Below, piece after piece: positions 42,062 to 50,079 of a DNA stretch of 60,350 nt. Location: IMG/VR virus record IMGVR_UViG_3300007735_000768, positions 1-60,350 of that record; one strand, 5' to 3'. The position numbers were made by a program, and so were the translations under genes. The notes under the pieces were generated by a model. That model was not told the origin of the DNA. It saw only the letters and a list, made by a program, of their open reading frames with translations, and did not search any database. Positions within the stretch are counted from its first letter, which is position 1, and every line of letters starts with the position of its first letter. Source of the stretch: a virus.

Positions 42062-44299
42062 ATAAACAAATCTTCAAATAAGAAGAACCCCACCCAAGTA
42101 GCAAGTCGGGTGGGGTTTTTTCTTTCCGTTTTGTCACTAGCGTTTTCATTCAATGTTGCGTTAGATTCTACTGACGCGTCTGCAAGTTGTGTCACAACCG
42201 CTCAATCAATTGCAACAGCGCAAACCGCGCCTGTCACTTTAAACGAAACTGTTACGGCGACAACAGAAGGACAAACAGTTACATCGACTCCTGTGATCGT
42301 TCAAGATACTTGCGGCGGCGATGATGTTTCGTATCAAGTTGCACTTCCAACAGCAGTTAACTTTGGTGGAACAACTTACAACGCAGTTTATGCAACAACT
42401 AACTCAACAATTATTTTTGGGCGACAAGACAACACTTATCACACATGGCCGTCTAGTCCTTCAATTTCAGTTAACGCCTATGACTGGGTTGTTTTAAATC
42501 CTGCCAATCAGCCTCAATATCCCGCAGGTTGGAAAGCGGAAGATGAGCATTTAATTATTTCTTCAAGTCAGGCGGGTTTTCAAGTAGACCTTGCTGTTCG
42601 ACCATATGGTGCAAATGCCGCGGGAACGCCTTTGTCTACGATCGTTGTAACTGCCGCGATCAATCCTGACAACACTTTAAGTATTACTTATCTGTCTGAT
42701 GTTCAGGCGGGGTTGCAGACTCGAACTGGCGTTGTAATGCCTGACGGAACTCATCTGACTCTTGAACAAGCGGGAATGACTCGAGTATATGTTGCTCCTG
42801 TGGTAACGCCTGAATCAATTGCCACGCCGTCACCAACTCCAACACCCGAACAAACCCCCACACCGACACCGACCCCAACAGTAGAGCCGACACCCACACC
42901 CATTCCATCGCCTACTCCTTCACCATCGCCAACGAATTTGCCCGATCCAACGCCATCTCCAAGTCCGACATCCGAACCAACGCAGTCGCCAACTCCGACT
43001 CCTTCGCCAACAACAGAGCCTTTACCTTCACCAACTCCTTCTCCAACGAGTCCTGCCCCAACACCAACTCCGTCTGAACCTGCTGTAACTCCAACTCCAA
43101 CGCCTTTACCACAGCCTTCCAATAGTTCTCCGTCGCCTGAACCATCTCCTACTCCTTCCGTCGAACCTTCTCCAACTCCGACTTCAACACCTGAACCTGC
43201 ACCTGTTCCCACACCAACGCCTGTTCCAACGCCCGAACCCGCGCCTCAACCTGTTCCCGTTCCTCAGCCCGTTCCCGAACCTTTGCCTTCTCGTCCTGAA
43301 CCACCGATAGCACCACCAACACAACCAACGGCGCCAGTAGAGCCAATGCCACAACCATTGCCACAACCTGAACCTGCCCCTGAACCTGCACCCGAACCCC
43401 CTGTTGTTGACAACAATCCTACTCCTGAACAACCGCCCGCAGAAGCCCCATCAGAACCCGTAGAACCGCCACCAGCGGTCGAAGAACCCCCAGTTGCTAT
43501 TCCTGACCCCGAAGGATCAATTGGCGAGCCTCCTACGCCTGTGGAAGAAGCGCCAGCCCCACCAACAGAAGAACCGCCAGCAGTTGAAGAGCCAGCACCA
43601 ATCGACCCACCTGCCGAGGAACCTGTTGCCCCCGAGTTGCCACCTGAAATACCAGCAGAACCACCATTAGTAGAACCAGAGCCAAGTAATCCGTCACCTG
43701 AACCATTAGAGCCTCCTGTTGTTACGGCGGAAACATGGGAACCGCCCGTTGCACCTGAAGAATACTTGAGTTCTGAAGAAATACAAGCCTACAAAGAAAT
43801 TGGCATTGTTCCTAACAGCGTTGATCAATTACCAACAGACAAACCGAAGTTACCTGACGCATCAGAATTAGTTCCACGCGTTCAACAAGATGTTAAAGGT
43901 GTTGAAAACGGCGGCATTGAATTCTTTGGAACAAAAGATCAACCACAAGTTATTGGCGAAGACGGCAAATTAACACCGCCGCCACCACCGCCTAATTCGG
44001 GATTACCAATCGATCCCGATGCGATCACAACCGAGGAAACATTTCTTGGTCAAGTCGGTGGAGTGACTTTTAACTCTCCCGATGTTGCAGTTGTTGTAGA
44101 ATTAGTCGAAGTCAGCGTTCCTGACTTGATCGATGCGATCCCAAGCGCAGGTGAGGCAATTCAAGCAATAAATACCGCTTATGTTGCGCTCGCCAATGTT
44201 GGTAATGATATGAGTCCCGTGACTCGTAAAAAGGCTAAGAAAGTCTTAGTCGGAACCATTATCGCTAGTCCTTTATTTAGAAGGAAGTTTGGGGAGTAA
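42062..44299 (+). CDS. Secreted proline/threonine-rich surface-spanning protein
   Basis: A signal-peptide-like N-terminus ([20 protein letters not shown]) leads to a globular part with [20 protein letters not shown] and [13 protein letters not shown]. About 300 residues of Pro-rich linker follow, first [11 protein letters not shown] then PEPAPEPP, and a C-terminal helical domain ([16 protein letters not shown] ... [24 protein letters not shown]). The start is unclear: GTG 42110 lacks a ribosome site, while ATA 42062 lies 6 bases after GAGGT and gives the basic stretch [15 protein letters not shown] before the hydrophobic part. The linker could span the cell wall. Confidence 0.75.
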   Translation: MNKSSNKKNPTQVASRVGFFLSVLSLAFSFNVALDSTDASASCVTTAQSIATAQTAPVTLNETVTATTEGQTVTSTPVIVQDTCGGDDVSYQVALPTAVNFGGTTYNAVYATTNSTIIFGRQDNTYHTWPSSPSISVNAYDWVVLNPANQPQYPAGWKAEDEHLIISSSQAGFQVDLAVRPYGANAAGTPLSTIVVTAAINPDNTLSITYLSDVQAGLQTRTGVVMPDGTHLTLEQAGMTRVYVAPVVTPESIATPSPTPTPEQTPTPTPTPTVEPTPTPIPSPTPSPSPTNLPDPTPSPSPTSEPTQSPTPTPSPTTEPLPSPTPSPTSPAPTPTPSEPAVTPTPTPLPQPSNSSPSPEPSPTPSVEPSPTPTSTPEPAPVPTPTPVPTPEPAPQPVPVPQPVPEPLPSRPEPPIAPPTQPTAPVEPMPQPLPQPEPAPEPAPEPPVVDNNPTPEQPPAEAPSEPVEPPPAVEEPPVAIPDPEGSIGEPPTPVEEAPAPPTEEPPAVEEPAPIDPPAEEPVAPELPPEIPAEPPLVEPEPSNPSPEPLEPPVVTAETWEPPVAPEEYLSSEEIQAYKEIGIVPNSVDQLPTDKPKLPDASELVPRVQQDVKGVENGGIEFFGTKDQPQVIGEDGKLTPPPPPPNSGLPIDPDAITTEETFLGQVGGVTFNSPDVAVVVELVEVSVPDLIDAIPSAGEAIQAINTAYVALANVGNDMSPVTRKKAKKVLVGTIIASPLFRRKFGE
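42086..42120 (+). terminator. Strong intrinsic terminator, overlapping the next gene's N-terminal codons
   Basis: AACCCCACCC (42086-42095) pairs with GGGTGGGGTT (42108-42117) with a 12-base loop and a run of T. It has all features of a Rho-independent terminator, yet the reading frame of the proline-rich protein runs through it. Confidence 0.88.
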
Positions 44300-44472
44300 T
44301 GAAGCAATTCTTAGGAGATATGGCATCTCAAATTTTTACTTTTGTTGGTTTGTTTTGTGCATGGTTAGTTTTAACAGGTAGCGCAAAAACAGTTGTTGGT
44401 TACGCAATCCTCATCTCTACCTTCTTATGGATGGTCACTTACCCTTTAAGAAAAGAAGATGACGATGAATAG
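44299..44472 (+). CDS. 57-aa two-span membrane protein (holin candidate)
   Basis: ATG overlaps the stop of the proline-rich gene (TAATGA). Two hydrophobic helices (IFTFVGLFCAWLVLTGS and VVGYAILISTFLWMVTYPL) end in an acidic RKEDDDE tail. Directly before another membrane protein and the CHAP endolysin, so it is part of the lysis cassette; holin or antiholin. Confidence 0.7.
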   Translation: MKQFLGDMASQIFTFVGLFCAWLVLTGSAKTVVGYAILISTFLWMVTYPLRKEDDDE

Positions 44473-44710
44473 TTTATTGAATGTATTGATGCGCATAGTT
44501 GCGGTGTTTGCCGCTTCTGCGTTGCCTATCATTGGTGCAGGGTCAGTATTTGGTATGGATGTCATTAAATCTATGCTCATGGCGGGATTACTAGGCGTTT
44601 CAACGGTAGTTGAAGCCCTTGCTCGCGCCTTCCTCGATGATGGTAAATTAAGCAAACAAGAAATCAACGATGCCTTTGCCAAGGTCGATCGTAAAAAACC
44701 TAAGGAGTAA
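44459..44710 (+). CDS. Holin-like membrane protein
   Basis: 83 residues (ATG 44459, or 44465 two codons later). Two hydrophobic helices, MRIVAVFAASALPIIGAGSVFGM and KSMLMAGLLGVSTVVEALARAF, then a charged tail (DDGKLSKQEINDAFAKVDRKKPKE). It overlaps the preceding small membrane gene and ends 2 bases before the endolysin; this supports a holin role. Confidence 0.75.
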   Translation: MTMNSLLNVLMRIVAVFAASALPIIGAGSVFGMDVIKSMLMAGLLGVSTVVEALARAFLDDGKLSKQEINDAFAKVDRKKPKE

Positions 44711-44712
44711 AA

Positions 44713-45186
44713 ATGGCATTAGATGTAAAGAAATTACTTGCGCTTTGTGAGGCTTCGGTCGGATATACAGAAGGTGCAAACAACGATACTACTTTTGGTA
44801 AGTGGTTCGGACTCAACAACCAACCTTGGTGCGCGATGTCTGCTTCAAAGATGTATTTTGATGCTGGTGCAATCGAGTCAGTTGCTAACACCAAAAAAGG
44901 TTTCGCGTCATGCGATGCGTGGTTAAAGTATTTGACCAAAAACAACCAAACTGTACCAATCGGACAAGCACAGGCTGGCGATGTAGTTTTCTTCCAATTT
45001 GACGAAGATGCTCAGGCTGATCATGTTGGTATTGTGAAGGGTCACAATACTACCCTCAAAGTCCTTTATGTATATGAAGGCAACACTTCAAGCGGTAAGG
45101 CTGGCTCTCAATCCAATGGCGACGGCTACTACCTAAAGAAGCGCGACTACAAAACGATCATGGCAGTTGGTCGACCAAAAGCATAA
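44713..45186 (+). CDS. CHAP-domain endolysin
   Basis: 157 residues. QPWCAMSASKMYFDAGA carries the catalytic Cys, AGDVVFFQFDEDAQADHVGIV the His, and VYEGNTSSGKAG the third polar residue of a CHAP amidase/peptidase. No signal peptide and no separate wall-binding domain, so release depends on the holin genes just upstream. It cuts the peptide part of peptidoglycan and, with the transglycosylase-like protein at 5355, gives two muralytic activities. Confidence 0.9.
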   Translation: MALDVKKLLALCEASVGYTEGANNDTTFGKWFGLNNQPWCAMSASKMYFDAGAIESVANTKKGFASCDAWLKYLTKNNQTVPIGQAQAGDVVFFQFDEDAQADHVGIVKGHNTTLKVLYVYEGNTSSGKAGSQSNGDGYYLKKRDYKTIMAVGRPKA

Positions 45187-45206
45187 TTTGTAATAAACTA
45201 AAAAAG

Positions 45207-45250
45207 GAAGCAAGGCTCTTACCCCAAGTAAAAGAGCCTTGCTTCTTTTT
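45207..45250. terminator. Terminator 1 after the endolysin
   Basis: GAAGCAAGGCTCTT (45207-45220) and AAGAGCCTTGCTTC (45232-45245) pair over 14 bp with an 11-base loop and a T-tract; an A-run on the left makes it usable on both strands. Confidence 0.93.
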
Positions 45251-45274
45251 CTATTATCGCAGATGCACTAATTA

Positions 45275-45313
45275 AAAAAGGCAAGACCCTCGCAATGAAG
45301 GTCTTGCCTTTTT
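45275..45313. terminator. Terminator 2, tandem to terminator 1
   Basis: AAAAAGGCAAGACC (45275-45288) and GGTCTTGCCTTTTT (45300-45313) form a perfect inverted repeat of 14 bp with an 11-base loop. Two unrelated strong terminators 30 bases apart insulate the lysis genes from the next transcription block. Confidence 0.93.
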
Positions 45314-45397
45314 ACAACCGCCAACTTAATGGCTACCACGAAGTTGCAATGATGAGTATGTCAGAGGTGGCGTGTAAATTTCAAATTGTGTCGATGG

Positions 45398-45426
45398 TTG
45401 TTTATTTACTAAACGGGCATTATGTT
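45398..45426 (+). promoter_or_regulatory. Promoter for the recombination/DNA-modification block
   Basis: TTGTTT (45398-45403), a 17-base spacer and TATGTT (45421-45426), within AAACGGGCATTATGTTT, the same text as ACGGGCGTTATGCTTT before 56035. The leader then has CCACGAAAGGAG before ATG 45474. It could drive the block up to terminase. Confidence 0.6.
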
Positions 45427-45473
45427 TCGATAGTCGAAAGACACTCCTACAAACCACGAAAGGAGACAAACAA

Positions 45474-45977
45474 ATGAATCTACGCGAAACCGCTTTGCGA
45501 CTAGCCGCAATTACAGTTGTGGCAGATGCCGCGAAAGATGCGAAAGACAGGCTCCGTGATCAATTTGCAGAACAGTTAAATGCTGTTGGTGCAGATGCCG
45601 CAAAAGCCTCGCTCGACGATACGGAAATTGCTAAAGTTTCTCTTGTTAGTCCCAAGTCAAGTGCAACAGTAGTTCATGAAACAGCGTTCATTAAGTTCGT
45701 TGAAAACATCATGCCTACTGAAATTGTTAAATCAGTTCGCGACAGTTACAAGAAAGTGTTTCTTGAAAATTGCGTGAATGTTGATGGCAAAACAATCTAT
45801 ATACCAACGGGTGAAGTTGTTGATTTCATCAGTTTCAAGAATCGTGAATCTTATGTTAGTTGCAGATTCGCAACAGGAGGGCGCGAGGCAATTGCTGACG
45901 CGTTCCGATCAGGAACATTAAATCCTGCTCAATTGCTCGATGAAGAACCCGCAGAAATTGAGGGTAGTCATGTCTGA
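45474..45977 (+). CDS. Hypothetical protein of the recombination operon, 167 aa
   Basis: Strong leader CCACGAAAGGAG. An Ala-rich helical N-terminus (LAAITVVADAAKDAKDRLRDQFAEQL), then a SPKSSATVVHETAFIKFVE beta part and a C-terminal GTLNPAQLLD. Overlaps ERF by 8 bases. Similar proteins stand beside recombinases in actinophages; the role is unknown. Confidence 0.7.
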   Translation: MNLRETALRLAAITVVADAAKDAKDRLRDQFAEQLNAVGADAAKASLDDTEIAKVSLVSPKSSATVVHETAFIKFVENIMPTEIVKSVRDSYKKVFLENCVNVDGKTIYIPTGEVVDFISFKNRESYVSCRFATGGREAIADAFRSGTLNPAQLLDEEPAEIEGSHV

Positions 45978-46608
45978 TCAAAAACCAACAATTCATGAGT
46001 CAATGGCAAAGGTCATGGCAAGCGTTTCATCGGTTGCTAAAAAAGATAAAAACACCTCACAGGGTTTTAACTTTCGAGGTATTGATGCGGTATTAAATGC
46101 CGTAGCCCCTGCATTGCGTGAACATGGTGTGATCGTGATGCCTAAAGTCAAATGGCATGAATACAAGACAGTTGAAGTTGGTCAAAAGCGAACTCAAATG
46201 GCGCATGTCATTATCTCAGTTGTCTACACATTCACAGGTGTTGCAGGTGATTCTATTGAATGTGAAGTGTTGGGCGAGGCGATGGATTCAGGTGATAAGG
46301 CAGTTGCAAAAGCGATGTCCGTTGCCTTTCGAATTGCATTACTTCAAGCACTCGCATTACCAACAGATGAACCCGATCCTGACTCATACAGTTATGAACG
46401 ATCTGAGGCAAAACCTCACGCAACCATTGATCAAGTTGAAGCATGGAAAATGCGCATACTCGACGCGGTTGATGGTCAAGTCCTTGAATACATCAGACAA
46501 GAGTTATCAAACTTTGAATTTTCTGATGCACTTCGAAATGATTTGGCAAGTGTCTACACGACACGCTTGAAAGACCTTAAAACACCAAAGGTCACACAAC
46601 AGCAATAG
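45970..46608 (+). CDS. erf: ERF-family single-strand annealing recombinase
   Basis: 212 residues. IHESMAKVMASVSSVAKKDKNTSQGFNFRGIDAVLNAVAPALREHGVIVMP, then VYTFTGVAGDSIECEVLGEAMDSGDKAVAKAMSVAFRIALLQALALPT with EPDPDS, match the ERF core, including the Gly-rich GEA-D-GDKA segment. It anneals complementary single strands, probably together with the SSB at 7516, in replication or genome circularisation. ATG 45970 overlaps the gene before. Confidence 0.92.
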   Translation: MSDQKPTIHESMAKVMASVSSVAKKDKNTSQGFNFRGIDAVLNAVAPALREHGVIVMPKVKWHEYKTVEVGQKRTQMAHVIISVVYTFTGVAGDSIECEVLGEAMDSGDKAVAKAMSVAFRIALLQALALPTDEPDPDSYSYERSEAKPHATIDQVEAWKMRILDAVDGQVLEYIRQELSNFEFSDALRNDLASVYTTRLKDLKTPKVTQQQ

Positions 46609-46624
46609 AAATTGTTGTATTGTT

Positions 46625-46660
46625 CGCGACCCGTCAGACATTGGCGGGTCGCGTTCATTT
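46625..46660 (+). terminator. Terminator-like hairpin after erf
   Basis: CGCGACCCG (46625-46633) pairs with CGGGTCGCG (46645-46653), with an 11-base loop, followed by TTCATTTT. Confidence 0.72.
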
Positions 46661-46978
46661 TGCCGATAGAAAGGCGTTAAACATCTAGCACGACTCATCA
46701 TCGTGTCACCCCGTTAGATGGGTTAGTTTTGCTTTGCAATGATGATGTAAGGCGTAGCGGTAAAACGATAAGCCGCGAGCATGATCAATATGTCTAAAAC
46801 GAGTTGCCTAGACATGATCATCAATTGATTATGCAAATAGCGCAACTGTCGCACTTGTAGTGAGTGCGACCTATCGACATGACCGAACCGAAGGGTGACG
46901 AGAAATTAGAGATAGTCCACACAAGGCTATCTCTAATCACTCCCTCTAGGATCGGAGAAATAATGATAAGGTGACCAA
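46661..46978. other. Structured non-coding gap between erf and the HNH gene
   Basis: No convincing gene. It contains three more inverted repeats: ATGTCTA/TAGACAT (46789-46795, 46809-46815) between two TGATCA boxes, GTCGCACT/AGTGCGAC (46848-46855, 46863-46870), and ATTAGAGATAG/CTATCTCTAAT (46905-46915, 46927-46937). It may hold a small RNA, an attenuator, or an origin-like element. The longest open frames here have poor starts and cross the hairpins. Confidence 0.5.
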
Positions 46979-47362
46979 ATGGCAAAACGAAACACAGGTC
47001 CGACAAAAGAAGTTCGTGAAATGGTTTTAGATAGAGCAAAACATCGTTGCGAAAAATGCGGCAGTCTGCTCGGCATGAATATGTCTTATTCCATACATCA
47101 TCGAATTCCTCGCGGCATGGGTGGGTCTGATCGCGCTGAATTAAATCAACCTTCAAATTTGCTCGCGTTATGCGGTTCGGGAACAACAGGTTGCCATGGG
47201 TGGGTGGAATCGCATCGATCGGACTCTTATGAGGACGGCTGGTTATGCTATCGAAATGACGACCCCAAGACAGTCATGGTCAAAGTTGCAGATTCTCAGC
47301 CCATGAGTGATAAGTTTCAGTATGTCTATCTCACAGATGACGGAACATACCAACCCGTCTAA
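46979..47362 (+). CDS. HNH endonuclease
   Basis: 127 residues. HRCEKCGSLLGM, then SIHHRIPRGMGGSD, NLLALCGSGTTGCHGWVESHR give the HNH fold with two zinc knuckles and the catalytic HH-N-H. Stand-alone phage HNH proteins nick DNA in recombination or packaging. The upstream region is strongly structured. It overlaps the RusA-like gene by 26 bases. Confidence 0.92.
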   Translation: MAKRNTGPTKEVREMVLDRAKHRCEKCGSLLGMNMSYSIHHRIPRGMGGSDRAELNQPSNLLALCGSGTTGCHGWVESHRSDSYEDGWLCYRNDDPKTVMVKVADSQPMSDKFQYVYLTDDGTYQPV

Positions 47363-47792
47363 ACCTTGCACAACCTGTGGCGCGTTTTCAGGTGATCAAT
47401 GTGCTGAAGGATGTCTTGATCAAATGATCACTTATCGAATTGAATATGGCGCACGACCTTGGACAACAAACAGCGAGCGCGCAGGAAATCGATGGGAACG
47501 CGCAAAAAATGTTAAAGAGTGGCGCGAGGCGTTTTTTTATTTAACCAAAGCACAAAAAATACCAAAACTCAAATGGGCTACGATCACAATTGAACCTTGG
47601 CAAAAAGGTGGCGTGTTTCAAGATGTTGCATCGTGTAATCCCGCGTCTAAAGCGGCAATTGATGGGATCGTAGATGCTGGTGTGCTTGACGATGACTCAC
47701 CGCAGTATCTAAGATCGGTTACATTCCTGAGACCACAACGCGGAAAAAATGCTATGGTTCTCTACCTACATGGGGTTAAGCAAGAGGGGTAA
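47337..47792 (+). CDS. RusA-like Holliday-junction resolvase
   Basis: About 151 residues from ATG 47337. The first 30 residues contain CTTCGAFSGDQCAEGC, a small zinc part. The rest (MITYRIEYGARPWTTNSERAGN, VFQDVASCNPASKAAIDGIVDAGVLDDDSPQYLRSVTF) follows actinophage RusA-like proteins with the D-x-N/P-x-K-x-x-D-G-h-hDD core, although the first Asp is placed a little differently from E. coli RusA. It resolves recombination junctions. Confidence 0.72.
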   Translation: MTEHTNPSKPCTTCGAFSGDQCAEGCLDQMITYRIEYGARPWTTNSERAGNRWERAKNVKEWREAFFYLTKAQKIPKLKWATITIEPWQKGGVFQDVASCNPASKAAIDGIVDAGVLDDDSPQYLRSVTFLRPQRGKNAMVLYLHGVKQEG

Positions 47793-47794
47793 TT

Positions 47795-48067
47795 ATGAGT
47801 GAAATTATTTTGGCAAACGGACAAACAGGACTTGACCTCGTTGCATCAATGACGAAAGAAATGCGTGAACATCAAGAGGCAATTGCGCGACTCTCAAAAG
47901 AACGAAAAAAGGTAGTTATAGCACTTCGAACTCAATTTGGTTCAGCAGAGTCAACAGAGCGCGTGACATTTAAAAAAATTGCAGAGGCTATGGGAACGAC
48001 CGATCAAAGCGTCTACAAAATACTTTTCCCACCAACAAAGAAAAAATCCGATTCGATTTCTGAATGA
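47795..48067 (+). CDS. Sigma-like/HTH DNA-binding protein
   Basis: 90 residues. A charged helix (EHQEAIARLSKERKKVVIALR) precedes a helix-turn-helix (TFKKIAEAMGTTDQSVYKIL). Small HTH proteins of this kind are frequent in actinophages. Overlaps the next gene by 4 bases. Target unknown. Confidence 0.68.
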   Translation: MSEIILANGQTGLDLVASMTKEMREHQEAIARLSKERKKVVIALRTQFGSAESTERVTFKKIAEAMGTTDQSVYKILFPPTKKKSDSISE

Positions 48068-49236
48068 CCATGACTTCAAATTTGCAAGGCGAGAATGTTG
48101 ACATCGCCTCGCTAGAATCATTTCCAAATAACCCCCGTATAGGCGATCTCGGGACAATTAAAGAAAGTCTGAGGCGATTGGGTCAGTATCGTCCGATCGT
48201 CGTTCACAAGGCAACACGACGCGTCTTAGCGGGACATCATGTATGGCAAGCGGCAAAAGATTTAGGTTGGGAAACGATCGCAGTTACTTGGGTTGATGGC
48301 GATGAAACATTCTGCAAGAAAGTAGTCCTTGCCGATAATCGAACAGCCGATCTAGGCAGTTATCAAAACGCGGTATTGACAGACCTTCTGCGCTCGCTAC
48401 CCGACTTGATCGCAACAGGTTATGACGCAATTCCAAGAACGCTAGACAAAGAACTTGCATTTACAAAACCTGCACCACGCGAAACAAAACCACGCAAAAA
48501 AGTCATTTGCGGATCATTAAATTACAAAGTTGATCATCTTGCGTGGGAAATATGGCACGATCAAATTTTTGAAGAGTGCGGTGGACAGAAAGTAAAGATT
48601 CCTCGTCAAATAGGAAGTCGACTTGGCATTGAACTCACAACAAAAGCAAAGAATCGCAAACTTAAATTTTCTAACGAAGCAACTATGGCGATTATCGAAA
48701 CACAAGAATTGCCAATTGACTCAGTAGAGCCGTTTTATCGAAATGCGCGAGAGGGTGACATAGGCGCAATTTGTGAGAGCCTTTCAACGCTAGGACAATT
48801 CAGACCTATTGTTGTCAATCGTCGAACACGCGAAATACTGGTCGGTAACCATACATGGGCGGCGGCAAAAGCATTGAAATGGAAAACGATCGCAGTAAGT
48901 TGGGTGGATGTAGATGAAGAAACTGCAACTCGTATTGTTCTTGTTGATAATCGTTCAACCGATCTTGCGACCTACGATGAAGCATTGCTTCGTCAAACTA
49001 TGGTCAACATCGACCTTCAAGGAACTGGTTGGGATTTGGAAGAAATGAATGATTTGTTTTCTGGAATGGAAACACGACCAAAAGCGACAAAACGCATCAA
49101 ATTAAAAGTGGGACAATATCTCGTACCAGTCGAGTCAGAGGCATTACTTGAATGGATAGACAAGTTACCCGAAGGTAAAGAAATTGAACATATAGCGAAT
49201 TTACTATTGCTACCTATCTCAGAATTACCAAACTAG
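48064..49236 (+). CDS. Tandem double ParB/sulfiredoxin-like domain protein
   Basis: 390 residues containing the same domain twice. Copy 1 (about 15-110): FPNNPRIGDLGTIKESLRRLGQYRPIVVHKATRRVLAGHHVWQAAKDLGW. Copy 2 (about 220-320): FYRNAREGDIGAICESLSTLGQFRPIVVNRRTREILVGNHTWAAAKALKW, each ending VLxDNR-T/S-DL. Between them is a basic segment with SRLGIELTTKAKNRKLKFS. ParB-like domains bind CTP or cut DNA in other proteins. Directly before the DNA transglycosylase, so it could bind or assist it. Confidence 0.85.
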   Translation: MTMTSNLQGENVDIASLESFPNNPRIGDLGTIKESLRRLGQYRPIVVHKATRRVLAGHHVWQAAKDLGWETIAVTWVDGDETFCKKVVLADNRTADLGSYQNAVLTDLLRSLPDLIATGYDAIPRTLDKELAFTKPAPRETKPRKKVICGSLNYKVDHLAWEIWHDQIFEECGGQKVKIPRQIGSRLGIELTTKAKNRKLKFSNEATMAIIETQELPIDSVEPFYRNAREGDIGAICESLSTLGQFRPIVVNRRTREILVGNHTWAAAKALKWKTIAVSWVDVDEETATRIVLVDNRSTDLATYDEALLRQTMVNIDLQGTGWDLEEMNDLFSGMETRPKATKRIKLKVGQYLVPVESEALLEWIDKLPEGKEIEHIANLLLLPISELPN

Positions 49237-49250
49237 GGTAGGGTTCAACA

Positions 49251-50078
49251 ATGAGAATGACTTTCGCATTAGGCACTTCGCCTACGCACTCAGCGATCAT
49301 CAACGAAATTCAACCAAAAAACATTCTTGTGGCGTTCCCATATGCAAAAGCATTAGACACTCTCACTTACAAACCTGAATATGTCATGACCGACTCAGGC
49401 GCGTTCACAGCATGGAATGTGGGCAAGAAAGTGGACATAGTGGCATATGCGGATTGGGCGTTGTCACAGCAAGCAAAGTTTCCACGCGTCTTGTCAGTTA
49501 ACTTAGATGTGATTCCGGGCGAGAAAGGTCGAACTTCAACTGCCAAAGAACGAATTGACGGCATGAAGCAATCGATCAAAAATGCAGATTACTTACGCGC
49601 TCGCGGTTTGAATGTCATGGAAGTGTTTCATCAAGACGAACCAAAAGAGTTTTTAAATGAGTTAGTTGATCGTTTGCCAAAAGATTCAGTTTTAGGCATC
49701 TCACCTCGTAACGATAAGCATTTGAAAGCCAAAGTCGAGTGGCAAGCCGTTGTCATGCGCTCGCTGATCGAAAAGTGCGGCAAAGAAAACTTGCCTCGAA
49801 CTCATGGATTAGCGGTAACAAGCATTGAAATGTTACGCAATTTTCCCTACTATTCTGGTGATTCATCAACATGGGTTAACCCTTTCCGCTATGGCGGTTA
49901 TGTAGATGAGCGCGGAAGAATTGTGGGAATTGACACGATCATGAGCAAGCGACCTAGCGGTAGCGAGTCAAATGATGCGCTTCATTTCTTTGCAAGGGAA
50001 AGTATCTACAACTTAATTCGTGTAGGCGACGCTATGACTTCATTGTGGAGTAAGCGTGGAATCGACTGGAAGGACTAA
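49251..50078 (+). CDS. dpdA: DpdA-like 7-deazaguanine DNA transglycosylase
   Basis: 275 residues. The TGT-type barrel is visible: VMTDSGAFTAW, SVNLDVIPGEKGR (Asp of the second motif), LNVMEVFHQDEP, VLGISPRND, THGLAVTSIEML and YSGDSSTWVNPFRYG. These are the marks of phage DpdA, related to tRNA-guanine transglycosylase but acting on DNA, where it exchanges guanine for a 7-deazaguanine base. It lacks the long zinc domain of tRNA enzymes. The presence of the full preQ0/preQ1 route next to it supports the role. Confidence 0.88.
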   Translation: MRMTFALGTSPTHSAIINEIQPKNILVAFPYAKALDTLTYKPEYVMTDSGAFTAWNVGKKVDIVAYADWALSQQAKFPRVLSVNLDVIPGEKGRTSTAKERIDGMKQSIKNADYLRARGLNVMEVFHQDEPKEFLNELVDRLPKDSVLGISPRNDKHLKAKVEWQAVVMRSLIEKCGKENLPRTHGLAVTSIEMLRNFPYYSGDSSTWVNPFRYGGYVDERGRIVGIDTIMSKRPSGSESNDALHFFARESIYNLIRVGDAMTSLWSKRGIDWKD

Positions 50079-50079
50079 A

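Noticed and set aside
42684-43432. Long minus-strand open frames opposite the proline-rich gene
   Set aside because: They arise because repeated CCA/CCT/ACA codons give GGT/GGA/GTG-type codons on the other strand. Their Gly/Val-only or Glu/Leu-only composition and lack of ribosome sites mark them as by-products.
45295-45477. 60-residue plus-strand frame between the terminators and the 45474 gene
   Set aside because: Its start lies within terminator 2 and the frame covers the promoter and leader of the next gene; no ribosome site.
46821-47186. 121-residue minus-strand frame over the structured gap and the HNH gene
   Set aside because: Crosses two hairpins and the HNH start; composition is atypical and there is no ribosome site.
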